Source of the DNA: Nocardia vulneris
Lineage (GTDB): Bacteria; Actinomycetota; Actinomycetes; Mycobacteriales; Mycobacteriaceae
DNA length: 64,000 bases
Reading direction: 5' to 3'
NCBI RefSeq assembly: GCF_001613425.1
Contig: NZ_BDCI01000035.1
Coordinates: forward strand, 186,001 to 250,000
Shown here: positions 26,054 to 34,807 of the stretch, piece by piece
Layout: the number at the start of each line of letters is the position of its first letter
How positions within the stretch are numbered: the first letter of the stretch is position 1
The notes under the pieces: model-generated
The model's input: the letters and a program-made list of their open reading frames with translations, nothing else
Database searches by the model: none
What the model was told of the DNA's origin: nothing
Position numbers and translations under genes: made by a program

Positions 26054-27748
26054 ATGACCACCGCTTCTTCGCCCCGCACCGCAACCGTCGAGGACCGGCC
26101 GGGCGCTGCCTCGTGTGCCGAACCCGCGGGGCGGGAAGCAGATCCGCTGTTGCAGGTGCGCAATCTCCGGGTCCGGTACCGCACGGACACCGGCCCGGTG
26201 ACCGCGCTGGCCGGCGTCTCGCTGAGTGTGGCGCGCGGCGAGGTGGTGGCCCTGGTCGGTGAATCCGGTTCGGGCAAGTCCACTCTCGCGCAGGCGGTGA
26301 TCGGGTTGCTCGGAGGCAATGCCGAGATCAGCGGCGGCACGGTGACCTTCGGCGGCGAGGTCGTCGATCTCGGATCGGAGCAGGCGCTGCGCCGCCTGCG
26401 CGGCGCGCGGATCGGTTTCGTGCCACAGGATCCCGGTTTGTCACTGAACCCGGTGCGCCGGGTCGGCGATCAGGTGGCCGAGGCGCTCGTGGTGCACCGG
26501 CTGGCCGACCGGCGTTCGGCCCGGGTCCGCGCGGTCGAACTGCTGGCCGATGCCGGATTGGACCGCCCGGAGCTGCGCGAGGTGCAGTATCCGCACGAGC
26601 TGTCCGGCGGGCAGCGCCAGCGGGTGCTCATCGCGTCCGCGCTCGCCTGCGCACCGGAACTGGTGATCGCGGACGAGCCGACCAGTGCGCTGGACGCCAC
26701 CGTGGCGCGCCGGGTGCTCGATCAGCTGGCCGCGCAGATCAGCGCCCGGGGCACCGCGGTGCTGCTGATCACGCACGACCTCGCCGTCGCCGCGGAACGC
26801 GCGGATCGGCTCGTGGTGCTGAGCGGTGGCGAGATCGTGGAGAGCGGCCCGACCGCGACGGTGCTCGCCGCACCCCGGCATCCGTACACGAAACGGCTGC
26901 TCGCCGCGGCACCGAGCCTGGCTCCGCCGCGCGCGTACCGGCCGCCCAAGCCGCGCGAGGGCGCTCCGCTGCTCGCATTGCGCGAGGTGCACAAGCGTTT
27001 TCGCGCGCAGGCCGGCGGCTCGGTGACCGCGGTGGCCGGGGTGGGGTTCGAGCTGGGCCGCGGCGAAACCCTGGCGCTTGTGGGCGAATCCGGCTCGGGC
27101 AAGTCGACCACGGCGCGAATCGCGCTGCGCCTCACCGATCCCGACAGCGGCCGGGTCACCTTCGACGGCCACGAGCTCACCCGGGTGCGCGGCACCCGGC
27201 TGCGCACCCTGCGCAAGCGCTTCCAGGTGGTGTACCAGAACCCGTACTCGTCGTTGGATCCGCGCTGGCGGGTCGGCACGATCATCGAGGAACCGTTGCG
27301 CGCCTACGGCGTCGGCGACCGGGCAGCCCGGCAGGCGCGGGTCACCGAGTTGCTCGGGCAGGTGGCGCTGCCGGACAGTTTCGCCCAGCGCCGCCCCGCG
27401 GAACTGTCCGGCGGCCAACGCCAGCGCGTCGCGATCGCCCGCGCGCTCGCACTGCAGCCGGACCTGCTGGTGCTCGACGAGCCCGTCTCCGCCCTGGACG
27501 CCTCGGTACAGGCGCAGATCTTGGACCTGCTGGACCGGCTGCAGGCCGAGCTGGCGCTGAGCTACCTGTTCATCTCGCACGATCTGGCGGTGGTCCGCCG
27601 GATCAGCGACCACGTCGCGGTGATGCGGCACGGGCGCATCGTCGAATCCGGCCCCACCGCGGCGATTTTCGACGACCCGCAACACGAATACACCCGGGAA
27701 CTGCTGTCCGCCATTCCCACCCCCGCGCCAGCGAAAGGACAAGCCTGA
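26054..27748 (+). CDS. Fused two-domain ABC ATPase (DppD-DppF-like)
   Basis: 564 residues containing two complete nucleotide-binding domains, which many operons encode as separate DppD and DppF. Domain 1: Walker A GESGSGKSTLAQ, signature LSGGQRQRVLIASAL, Walker B VIADEPTSALDATV. Domain 2 starts near residue 300: Walker A GESGSGKSTTAR, YQNPYSSLDPRWRVG, signature LSGGQRQRVAIARAL, Walker B LVLDEPVSALDASV. Each domain has an H-loop (LLITHDLAV, FISHDLAV). Its stop overlaps the small ORF at 27748 (TGATG). Confidence 0.93.
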   Translation: MTTASSPRTATVEDRPGAASCAEPAGREADPLLQVRNLRVRYRTDTGPVTALAGVSLSVARGEVVALVGESGSGKSTLAQAVIGLLGGNAEISGGTVTFGGEVVDLGSEQALRRLRGARIGFVPQDPGLSLNPVRRVGDQVAEALVVHRLADRRSARVRAVELLADAGLDRPELREVQYPHELSGGQRQRVLIASALACAPELVIADEPTSALDATVARRVLDQLAAQISARGTAVLLITHDLAVAAERADRLVVLSGGEIVESGPTATVLAAPRHPYTKRLLAAAPSLAPPRAYRPPKPREGAPLLALREVHKRFRAQAGGSVTAVAGVGFELGRGETLALVGESGSGKSTTARIALRLTDPDSGRVTFDGHELTRVRGTRLRTLRKRFQVVYQNPYSSLDPRWRVGTIIEEPLRAYGVGDRAARQARVTELLGQVALPDSFAQRRPAELSGGQRQRVAIARALALQPDLLVLDEPVSALDASVQAQILDLLDRLQAELALSYLFISHDLAVVRRISDHVAVMRHGRIVESGPTAAIFDDPQHEYTRELLSAIPTPAPAKGQA

Positions 27749-27996
27749 TGCCAGGTCCGACCTACCGCCACAGCCGGATACTCGTCCGCACCGGGCACCG
27801 GCCGCACTGCCGCAGCCAACCGGAGCCCACCCAGCCGCCGCCCGGACCGGTGAAACGCTGGTGGCGCACGCGGTTCCGGGCTCCGGAACGCGCCACCGCC
27901 CTGTGGCAGCACGCGTACCTCTTCGCCCCCGACATCGGCTGCGCCGGAACCCATCCCGCGGCGCGGCAGTGCATCGACTGGAAGGCACCCTGCTGA
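27748..27996 (+). CDS. 82-residue cysteine-containing protein, unknown
   Basis: Begins MPGPTYRHSRILVRTGHRPH with four cysteines in total: one near residue 21 and three toward the C-terminus (IGCAG, RQCIDW, final APC). It is joined by stop-start overlaps (TGATG) to the ABC ATPase before it and the LLM gene after it. Third codon positions are overwhelmingly G or C, matching real genes nearby. The middle is basic and tryptophan-rich (VKRWWRTRFRAPERATALW). I recognise no family. Possible roles are a small partner of the transporter or monooxygenases, or a thiol-bearing sensor. Confidence 0.55.
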   Translation: MPGPTYRHSRILVRTGHRPHCRSQPEPTQPPPGPVKRWWRTRFRAPERATALWQHAYLFAPDIGCAGTHPAARQCIDWKAPC

Positions 27997-29117
27997 TGGC
28001 CGAATCCGACTTCTTTCTCGCGGTGGAACTCGCGGGCACCGGCGCGCACCCGGCGTCCTGGCGCCGGCCGGACTCGCGGGCCGAGGAGCTGTTCACCGGC
28101 GGATACTGGGTCGACGCGGTGGCAGCGGTCGAAAAGGCCGGCGCCGACGCGGTTTTCCTGCCCGACTCGTTCGGCTTGCAGCCGGGTGGCCCCGGCGTCA
28201 CCCGGGGCAGACTCGATGCTGTGGCGATCGCGGCGCGGGTCGCCGCACGCACCCGGCGCGTCGGCCTGCTCCCGCAGGCCCCCGTGACGCACACCGAGCC
28301 GTTCCATCTGGCCAAGGCCATCCAGAGCCTGGATTTCGCCACGCTCGGCCGGGCGGGCTGGGAGGTCACCGTCTCCGAAGGAGAGGAGCAGGCCAAGGCT
28401 TTCGGCCGCAAGCAGGCTCAGGACGCGGCGTCGCTGTGGCACGAGGCGGACGAGGCGATCGAGGTGGTCACCCGGCTGTGGGACAGCTGGGAGGACGACG
28501 CGGAGATCCGCGATGTGCCCACCGGCCGCTTCATCGACCGGAACAAGCTGCACTACATCGACTTCGATGGCGACAACTTTGCGGTGAAGGGGCCCTCGAT
28601 CACGCCGCGCTCGCCGCAGGGGCAGTCGATCGTCGCGGTGCGCGCACACGACGACCCGAGCACGGGTGTCGCCGTGCGGCGGGCCGATCTGATCCGCATC
28701 GCCGCGGCCGATCTGGACGCCGCGCGCAGCCACCGCACCGCGCTGCGCACGGCGCTGCGGGCGGCCGATCGCGACCCCGACGCGGTGCGGGTGCTGCTCG
28801 ACCTCGACGTGCACCTGGCCGAGTCGACCGACGCGGCACGCGCGGAGGTGGCCGAACTGGATGGGTGGGCCGCCCCGCCCGCCGAGATCGGCGTCCGCCA
28901 TCTCGGCACCGCGGCCACGCTGCGCGAGCTGCTCGCCACCGTGCACCGCTCGGCGGCGGCCGACGGCGTGGTGCTGCGTCCGCTGGCGGCCCCCGCCACC
29001 CTGCGGCACCTGCCCGCGCTGGGCCGTACCGCTGTGTCCTCCACCACATTACGAACCCGCCTCGGACTGTCCCGTCCCGTCAGCCGTTACACCGAGAAGG
29101 AAGGGGCTTCCGCATGA
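27996..29117 (+). CDS. LLM flavin-dependent oxidoreductase 2
   Basis: 373 residues from the ATG at 27996 (MAESDFFLAVELAGTGAHP). It shows the luciferase-like fold of NtaA/SnaA-related enzymes: VEKAGADAVFLPDSFGLQPG, AARTRRVGLLPQAPVTHTEP, LAKAIQSLDFATLGRAGWEV, and GPSITPRSPQGQSIVAV. It is shorter than the neighbouring enzyme at 29212, with which it shares these blocks. It may be one partner of a two-component monooxygenase. No flavin reductase is encoded in the operon. Confidence 0.82.
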   Translation: MAESDFFLAVELAGTGAHPASWRRPDSRAEELFTGGYWVDAVAAVEKAGADAVFLPDSFGLQPGGPGVTRGRLDAVAIAARVAARTRRVGLLPQAPVTHTEPFHLAKAIQSLDFATLGRAGWEVTVSEGEEQAKAFGRKQAQDAASLWHEADEAIEVVTRLWDSWEDDAEIRDVPTGRFIDRNKLHYIDFDGDNFAVKGPSITPRSPQGQSIVAVRAHDDPSTGVAVRRADLIRIAAADLDAARSHRTALRTALRAADRDPDAVRVLLDLDVHLAESTDAARAEVAELDGWAAPPAEIGVRHLGTAATLRELLATVHRSAAADGVVLRPLAAPATLRHLPALGRTAVSSTTLRTRLGLSRPVSRYTEKEGASA

Positions 29118-29215
29118 GCTCTACTGGATCCGCGGCCCGATCACCGCACCCGTGCCCGCGGGTACGGCGATCAGCCGCGCGCGTCACGGAGTCGCACGAG
29201 GGGATGGCGTCGTGA
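29114..29215 (+). CDS. 33-residue ORF bridging two monooxygenase genes
   Basis: Begins MSSTGSAARSPHPCPRV and ends EGMAS. It overlaps the previous stop (ATGA) and the next start (GTGA). It is probably a translational coupler; no protein family is recognised. Confidence 0.35.
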   Translation: MSSTGSAARSPHPCPRVRRSAARVTESHEGMAS

Positions 29216-30582
29216 CCGGCAAACCGCGCAAGCCCATCCACCTGGCGGCGCACTTCCCCGGCGTCAACAACACCACGGTGTGGGCCGATCCGGCGTCGAA
29301 GAGCCAGGTCGACTTCGCCTCGTTCGTGCACCTGGCCCAGACCGCCGAGCGCGGGCTGTTCGACTTCTTCTTCCTGGCCGAGGGGCTGCGCCTGCGCGAA
29401 CATCTCGGGCGCATCCACGACCTGGACGTGGTGGGCAGGCCGGACACCTTCACGGTGCTCGACGCGCTGGCCGGGGTGACCGACAAGCTCGGCCTCGCGG
29501 GCACGATCAACAGCACCTACAACGAACCCTTCGAGCTGGCCAAGCAATTCGCTTCGCTGGACCACCTCTCCGGCGGGCGCGCCGCCTGGAACGTCGTCAC
29601 CTCCTCCGACGCGTTCACCGGCGAGAACTTCCGTCGCGGCGGCTATCTGGAGCACAGCAAGCGCTATCAGCGCGCGGCCGAGGTGGTCGAGGTCGCCCGC
29701 AAACTGTGGGACAGCTGGGCCGCGGACACGCTCGTCGTCGACCGGGCGGCCGGCGTCTTCGCCCGGGAAGTCCCCGAAACTCGCCATCGCGGTTCGCAAT
29801 TCGATATCGCGGGCCGCTTCGTGCTGCCGCCGAGCCCGCAGGGGCACCCGGTGCTGTTGCAGGCGGGCGATTCCGACGACGGCCGCGAGTTCGGCGCGGC
29901 GGCCGCGGACGCGATCTTCACCGTGCACGGCACATTGGAGGCCGGGCAGCGCTTCTATACCGATGTCAAGAACCGTCTCGCGAAATACGGCCGGACACCG
30001 GACGAACTGAAGATCCTGCCCGCCGCGACGTTCGTGCTCGGCGATTCCGCACAGGACGCCGAGGAGCGCGCCCGCCACATCCGGCAGCAACAGGTCGGAC
30101 CGCAGACGGCGCTCGCCTTCCTCGAACAGGTATGGGGCCGTGACCTTTCCGGCTACGACCCGGACGGTCCACTGCCCGACGTGGACCCGGCCGACAACGC
30201 GGACATCACCCGCGGCCGGGTGCGCCACGCGAAGGATCCGCGCGCGGTCGCCGAGGCGTGGCGGGCCCGGGCCGCGGCCGAAAACCTCAGCATCCGTGAG
30301 CTGATCATCGAGGTGACCGCGCGCCAGCAGTTCGTCGGCACGCCCGCCGCGGTCGCCGAGCAGATCGACACCTACGTGCAGGCCGACGCCAGCGACGGTT
30401 TCATCCTCGTCCCGCATCTCACCCCGGGCGGACTGGACGAGTTCGTCGACAAGGTCGTCCCGGAACTGCAGGAGCGCGGCAGTTTCCGCACCGAATACAC
30501 CGGCACCACCCTGCGCGACCACCTCGGTCTGCGTCATCCCCACCACCGCACCACCGCCCACGAAGGAGCACGAGCGTCATGA
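29212..30582 (+). CDS. NtaA/SnaA/DszA-family FMN-dependent monooxygenase (LLM 3)
   Basis: 456 residues from the GTG at 29212 (VTGKPRKPIHLAAHFPGVNN). Class motifs: TAERGLFDFFFLAEGLRLRE, NEPFELAKQFASLDHLSGGR, AAWNVVTSSD followed by GGYLEHSKRYQRAAE, and the C-terminal FVGTPAAVAEQID then DGFILVPHLTPGGLDEFVD. This family uses FMNH2 from a separate reductase and includes dibenzothiophene-sulfone (DszA) and nitrilotriacetate monooxygenases. That is consistent with release of sulfur from organic donors. The frame is open further upstream inside LLM 2, but similarity begins at this start. Confidence 0.88.
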   Translation: MTGKPRKPIHLAAHFPGVNNTTVWADPASKSQVDFASFVHLAQTAERGLFDFFFLAEGLRLREHLGRIHDLDVVGRPDTFTVLDALAGVTDKLGLAGTINSTYNEPFELAKQFASLDHLSGGRAAWNVVTSSDAFTGENFRRGGYLEHSKRYQRAAEVVEVARKLWDSWAADTLVVDRAAGVFAREVPETRHRGSQFDIAGRFVLPPSPQGHPVLLQAGDSDDGREFGAAAADAIFTVHGTLEAGQRFYTDVKNRLAKYGRTPDELKILPAATFVLGDSAQDAEERARHIRQQQVGPQTALAFLEQVWGRDLSGYDPDGPLPDVDPADNADITRGRVRHAKDPRAVAEAWRARAAAENLSIRELIIEVTARQQFVGTPAAVAEQIDTYVQADASDGFILVPHLTPGGLDEFVDKVVPELQERGSFRTEYTGTTLRDHLGLRHPHHRTTAHEGARAS

Positions 30583-31406
30583 CGACCAGCATCAGCACCG
30601 TTTTCGAAACCGAGTGGGCACACTGGCAGCACGCGCGTGAGGACCAGCTGCGCGACCCGCTCGGCTTCCTGAGCCTGACCGCGCTGCACTGGCTCACCGA
30701 TCAGCCCGAGCGGCTGCCGGACGTGCCGGGCACCTGGTGGGTCACCGACGACAAGGTGTTCATCACCGCGCAACCGGCCGACCGGCTGGACTACGACGGC
30801 GAGCGGATCGCCGGCGTGCAGATCATCACGCCCGCCGAGGGCGCGACGGGACTCATTGTGCGGCACGAGGATCGGGTGCTCGAGGTGATCCGCCGCACCG
30901 GTCGGTACGCGGTGCGCGTGCACGACCCGGCCGCGCCCACGCTGCTGAGCTTCACCGGCATCCCGAGCTACGCGCCGGACCCGCGCTGGGTGCTGAGCGG
31001 CAAGTTCACGCCGTTCGACGAGCCGCAGACGGTGACCACGGGCGCCGTGGTGGACGGGCTCGAACACCACCACACGGCTTCCGGCACCATCGAATTCACG
31101 CTCGGCGAGGCCACCGAGCGGGTGCTCGCGTTCGGTGACCCGACCGATCTGCGACTGCTGTTCACCGACGCCACCAGCGGCGTCACCACCTACCCGGCGG
31201 CGCGCTCGCTGGCGGTCGGCGCGCCGGACGCGGACGGCACGGTGCGCCTCGACTTCAACCGGGCGGCGAATCTGCCCTGCGCCTTCACCGATTTCGCGAC
31301 CTGCCCGCTGGCGCCCGAGCAGAATCGGCTGCGGGTGGCCATCGAGGCGGGCGAACAGCACCCGGGGTTGCAGCACGGCGAGCTATCGCAGCGGAGGACG
31401 GCATGA
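30579..31406 (+). CDS. DUF1684 family protein
   Basis: 275 residues overlapping LLM 3 by ATGA. Family features: FETEWAHWQHAREDQLRDPL then GFLSLTALHWL near the N-terminus, and LDFNRAANLPCAFTDFATC followed by PLAPEQNRLRVAIEAGEQHP at the C-terminus. That last block, with two cysteines, is the most conserved part of the family as I know it. The function is undetermined; the protein has no signal peptide or membrane segment. Its place between two flavin monooxygenases in a SAM-controlled operon suggests a role in handling organosulfur products. Confidence 0.85.
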   Translation: MTTSISTVFETEWAHWQHAREDQLRDPLGFLSLTALHWLTDQPERLPDVPGTWWVTDDKVFITAQPADRLDYDGERIAGVQIITPAEGATGLIVRHEDRVLEVIRRTGRYAVRVHDPAAPTLLSFTGIPSYAPDPRWVLSGKFTPFDEPQTVTTGAVVDGLEHHHTASGTIEFTLGEATERVLAFGDPTDLRLLFTDATSGVTTYPAARSLAVGAPDADGTVRLDFNRAANLPCAFTDFATCPLAPEQNRLRVAIEAGEQHPGLQHGELSQRRTA

Positions 31407-32554
31407 CGGTCCCGCTGTCGATCCTCGACCTGGCGCCGATCAGCGCCGGGTCCACCGCGCAGCAGGCGCTGCGCAACACCGTCGATCTCGCGCAGCGCGC
31501 GGAACAGTGGGGCTACCACCGGTATTGGCTGGCCGAACATCATTTCGTCGCGGTGGCCAGTTCCTCCTCGATCACCCTGATCGGCTTGGTCGCGGCGGTC
31601 ACCTCGCGGATTCGAGTGGGCTCGGCGGCGGTGCAGGTCGGCCACCACACCTCGGCCTCGATCGTCGAGGCGTTCGGCACGATCGATGCGCTCTACCCGG
31701 GTCGGCTCGATCTCGGGCTCGGCCGCTCCGGCCACCGCCGCAGCCAATACGGTTCGGAGCCCGCGCATCCCAAGGGCGGTCATCCCCGCGTCGACACCGC
31801 GACCGGCCGGACCGAGATCAAGGACGGTGTCGTGGTGCCGCCTCCGTTCGACCCCGGCCGGATCACCGACCGCTCGAAATTCCTCGCCTCGATCGGTGCG
31901 CTGCAACAGCGCGGCGCGCAGGCGCCGCCGTTCGACGAGCAGGTCGACGAGGTGCGGGCGCTGCTGGACGGCAGCTTCGTCAGCCCCGAAGGTGTTGCCC
32001 TGCACGCCGTTCCGGGCGAGGGCGCACAGGTGCAGGTGTGGGTCTTCGGCAGCTCGGCCGGGGAGAGCGCCGAGCTGGCCGGGCGGCTCGGGCTGCCGTT
32101 CGCGGCGGCGTATCACGTCTCGCCGGGCACCGCGCTGGACGCGGTCGCGGCCTATCGGGACGCGTTCCGCCCGTCCGCGCAGCTGGCCGAGCCGTATGTG
32201 GTGGTCTCGGCCGACGTCGTGGTGGCCGCGGACGACGCCACCGCCCAGCACCATGCCGCCACCTACGGCCACTGGGTGCACAGCATCCGCAGCGGCGCGG
32301 GCGCGGCCGACTACCTGGATCCGGACACCACGGCGCCGCTGACCCCGGAACAGCACCGGCTGGTGGACGATCGCCTGGCCACCCAGTTCGTCGGCTCGCC
32401 GAGCACCGTCACGGGCCGCCTGGCGGCACTGCAGCAGCACACCGGCGCCGACGAACTGCTCGTCACCAGCGTCACCCATCACCACGCGGACCGGCTGGAG
32501 TCGCACCGCCTCCTCGCCGACGCCTGGGGCCTGCGCACCGCCCGCGCCGCCTGA
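31403..32554 (+). CDS. LLM flavin-dependent oxidoreductase 4 (MsnO8/LuxA-like group)
   Basis: 383 residues, ATG overlapping the DUF1684 stop (ATGA). Features are LSILDLAPISAGSTAQQALR at the N-terminus, AEQWGYHRYWLAEHHFVAVA, TSRIRVGSAAVQVGHH, and ALYPGRLDLGLGRSGHRR, the hallmark of the monooxygenases that resemble alkanal luciferases. The C-terminus has FVGSPSTVTGRLAAL. It is the last gene of the operon and is followed by a strong hairpin. The substrate is unknown. Confidence 0.85.
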   Translation: MTVPLSILDLAPISAGSTAQQALRNTVDLAQRAEQWGYHRYWLAEHHFVAVASSSSITLIGLVAAVTSRIRVGSAAVQVGHHTSASIVEAFGTIDALYPGRLDLGLGRSGHRRSQYGSEPAHPKGGHPRVDTATGRTEIKDGVVVPPPFDPGRITDRSKFLASIGALQQRGAQAPPFDEQVDEVRALLDGSFVSPEGVALHAVPGEGAQVQVWVFGSSAGESAELAGRLGLPFAAAYHVSPGTALDAVAAYRDAFRPSAQLAEPYVVVSADVVVAADDATAQHHAATYGHWVHSIRSGAGAADYLDPDTTAPLTPEQHRLVDDRLATQFVGSPSTVTGRLAALQQHTGADELLVTSVTHHHADRLESHRLLADAWGLRTARAA

Positions 32555-32567
32555 ACCGACGCGCATC

Positions 32568-32609
32568 GCGGGCACGGCGGCGCTACCGAGTAGGTGCCGC
32601 CGTGCCCGC
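32568..32609 (+). terminator. Terminator of the sulfur operon
   Basis: Perfect 14-base arms, GCGGGCACGGCGGC (32568-32581) and its complement (32596-32609), with a 14-base loop, 13 bases past the last stop. No U-tract. Confidence 0.75.
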
Positions 32610-32687
32610 AGTTCCGTCGCGCTGCACAAGAACCGTGCACCGAATCGGTGCGCCCGACGGTAAATGGGAGCGCAAGCGGAAACCCTC

Positions 32688-32715
32688 TTGAAACATACAA
32701 GCGTGCATGTATATT
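32688..32715 (+). promoter_or_regulatory. Promoter with embedded palindromic operator upstream of the S15 hydrolase
   Basis: TTGAAA (32688-32693), a 16-base spacer and TATATT (32710-32715) form a good vegetative promoter. The spacer and -10 are covered by ATACAAGCGTGCATGTAT (32695-32712), a palindrome except at one symmetric pair and the centre. The placement would let a bound TetR-type repressor block RNA polymerase. No TetR gene lies in the window. Confidence 0.65.
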
Positions 32716-32742
32716 TCTGCCGGTTGATGGAGGAGGGTATCG

Positions 32743-34770
32743 ATGAGGATTGCTCTTGGCCGCCGCTGGGCCCGATGGTTCGTCGGAGCGGTTGCGCTGC
32801 TGACGGTTTCGCAGGTGGTCGTGGCCGCGCCCGGTGCCGCGAGGCCGGAAGGGGCCGCGGCGTGGACGGCGCTGCACGATGGGCCACAACGGTTTCCGTC
32901 CATCCATATCGACTGGGACGTGCCCATCACGATGAGCGACGGGACCGTCCTGAAGGCGAACGTGTACCGGCCCGCCGACGCGCACGGCCCGATCGATACG
33001 CCGTTCCCGACCATCGTGAACATGACGCCGTACACGAAACTCGGGTCGATGGTCCTGCAGACCGCGCTGTCGGTGCCGGTTCTGTCCGACGCGGTGGTCG
33101 GATTGCTGCGCGACTTCGAATTGCCGGGGACGCCGCTGGAGGGCCTCACCGACGCGACCCGGGTCGCGGGCGGCGGGTTCGGCCGGGTGTTCTCGGTGGA
33201 CCCCAACCTGATTCGCAGCGGCTACACCCAGATCGTGGTGGACGTGCGCGGTACCGGCTTCTCGCAAGGCAACTGGGAACCCTGGGGCCCGAAAGACCAG
33301 TCGGACACCCCGGAGGTCATCGCCTGGGCCGCGGCCCAACCGTGGTCGGACGGCAATATCGGGATGAACGGCGTGTCCTACTCGGGCATCAACCAGGTGC
33401 AGGCAGCCGAAAAGCAGCCGCCCGCACTGAAAGCCATCGTCCCGGTGGTGCCGGGCAACGATCTGGTCCGCGACATGATCGCGCCGGGTGGCGCGGCCAT
33501 CGGCATCCTGCTGCCCTACCTGCTGGTCGTGAACGCGGCCAAACTCATGCCGGACCTGATGTCGTTGCTACAGGGCAGATTCGACACGCAATGGCTGGCC
33601 GATCGCCTCGCCGACCCCCTGTCCTTCCTCGACGTCGGGCTGCAGACGCTGACCGCCGATTCCTTCGACAGCATTCCGCCGCAACTGAGCAACGTGCTCG
33701 ACCCGGACAGTCCGATCCGGCAGGCCTGGCTCGGCCATCCCGAGCGGATCCAGGTGCCGACCATGGTGATCGGCGGCTGGCACGACAACTTCGTCAACGG
33801 CGAACCCCGCATCTACCAAGACATTCCGTTGCCGCCCGGGCAGAAGCAGTTGGTGATGGGCAACGGCTATCACGTGAGCACCGGCTTCGACATGCGCGGC
33901 AAGCCGGGCGAGCCGCCCCGCATCGACGTGCTGCAGCGCGCCTGGTTCGACAAGTGGCTCAAGGGCATCGACAACGGGATCGATCGGTGGGGCCCGGTGA
34001 CGATGTGGCAGCAGGGCGGCGGCTGGACCACGGCCGAGCAGTTCCCGCGCCCGGAAGCCGAGCACCGGCGGATGTATCTGTCCGCGGCGCCGAGCGGCAC
34101 CTCGGCGCTCAGCGCGCACGACGGCTCGCTCGTGACCGCGGCGACCGCGGACACCGCCCGCCTGACCGTCGCGCCCGGCCTGGCGAGCTTGTGCTCGGCC
34201 GACGGAACCCAGGGCACCGCGGGCATTCTCGTCTTCACCGGCTGCGGCAAGGACGCCCGGATCCAGGAGATTTCCGGGCTGACCTTCACCAGTCCCCCGG
34301 TGACCGCGCCGACGACGCTGTCCGGCCCGATCGCGGTGCATCTGAACACCGTGCACGACGCCACCGACGGCTACTGGACCGCGACGCTGAACGACGTTGC
34401 GCCGGACGGACGTTCGGTGACCCTCAGCACCGGCCAGCTGATGGCGTCGATGCGCGCCGTCGACGACGCCAGGAGCCGCCGGTCCGCCGACGGCGCCTAC
34501 ACCGATCCGTTCCCGGTCATGTCGCTGGCCGCCCGGCAGGACGTCGTGCCCGGCCAGGCTACGCAACTCGACCTCGGACTCGCGCCCACCGACGCGATCC
34601 TCCAACCGGGACACCGGCTCCGGCTCGACATCTTCGCGGGCAACTACCCGAAGGGGCTGCCGATCCGGCCGATGCTCGACGGCACCGGCCTCAAACCGCA
34701 ACACCTGCAACTGGATCCGGCGGAACCGAGCTATGTGAACGTCCCGCTGAGCGGCACCACCGGCTGGTGA
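32743..34770 (+). CDS. Secreted CocE/NonD (X-Pro dipeptidyl-peptidase S15) hydrolase
   Basis: 675 residues starting at the ATG after GGAGGAGGG. A signal peptide (WFVGAVALLTVSQVVVAAPG) sends it out of the cytoplasm. The alpha/beta-hydrolase part starts ITMSDGTVLKANVYRPAD. The nucleophile serine is in NGVSYSGINQVQAAE near residue 215, the catalytic aspartate may lie in the WHDNFVNGEPRIYQ region, and the histidine is in NGYHVSTG. The C-terminal third is a jelly-roll domain typical of S15/CocE enzymes. Relatives cleave esters or acyl-proline peptides; the natural substrate is unknown. It has its own promoter/operator and convergent terminator. Confidence 0.85.
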   Translation: MRIALGRRWARWFVGAVALLTVSQVVVAAPGAARPEGAAAWTALHDGPQRFPSIHIDWDVPITMSDGTVLKANVYRPADAHGPIDTPFPTIVNMTPYTKLGSMVLQTALSVPVLSDAVVGLLRDFELPGTPLEGLTDATRVAGGGFGRVFSVDPNLIRSGYTQIVVDVRGTGFSQGNWEPWGPKDQSDTPEVIAWAAAQPWSDGNIGMNGVSYSGINQVQAAEKQPPALKAIVPVVPGNDLVRDMIAPGGAAIGILLPYLLVVNAAKLMPDLMSLLQGRFDTQWLADRLADPLSFLDVGLQTLTADSFDSIPPQLSNVLDPDSPIRQAWLGHPERIQVPTMVIGGWHDNFVNGEPRIYQDIPLPPGQKQLVMGNGYHVSTGFDMRGKPGEPPRIDVLQRAWFDKWLKGIDNGIDRWGPVTMWQQGGGWTTAEQFPRPEAEHRRMYLSAAPSGTSALSAHDGSLVTAATADTARLTVAPGLASLCSADGTQGTAGILVFTGCGKDARIQEISGLTFTSPPVTAPTTLSGPIAVHLNTVHDATDGYWTATLNDVAPDGRSVTLSTGQLMASMRAVDDARSRRSADGAYTDPFPVMSLAARQDVVPGQATQLDLGLAPTDAILQPGHRLRLDIFAGNYPKGLPIRPMLDGTGLKPQHLQLDPAEPSYVNVPLSGTTGW

Positions 34771-34777
34771 CCGCACT

Positions 34778-34807
34778 CCCGCCGCGCACCCACCGGCGCG
34801 CGGCGGG
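34778..34807. terminator. Bidirectional terminator between the hydrolase and metF
   Basis: CCCGCCGCGC (34778-34787) pairs with GCGCGGCGGG (34798-34807) across a 10-base loop, filling the 37-base gap between two convergent stop codons. Confidence 0.65.
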
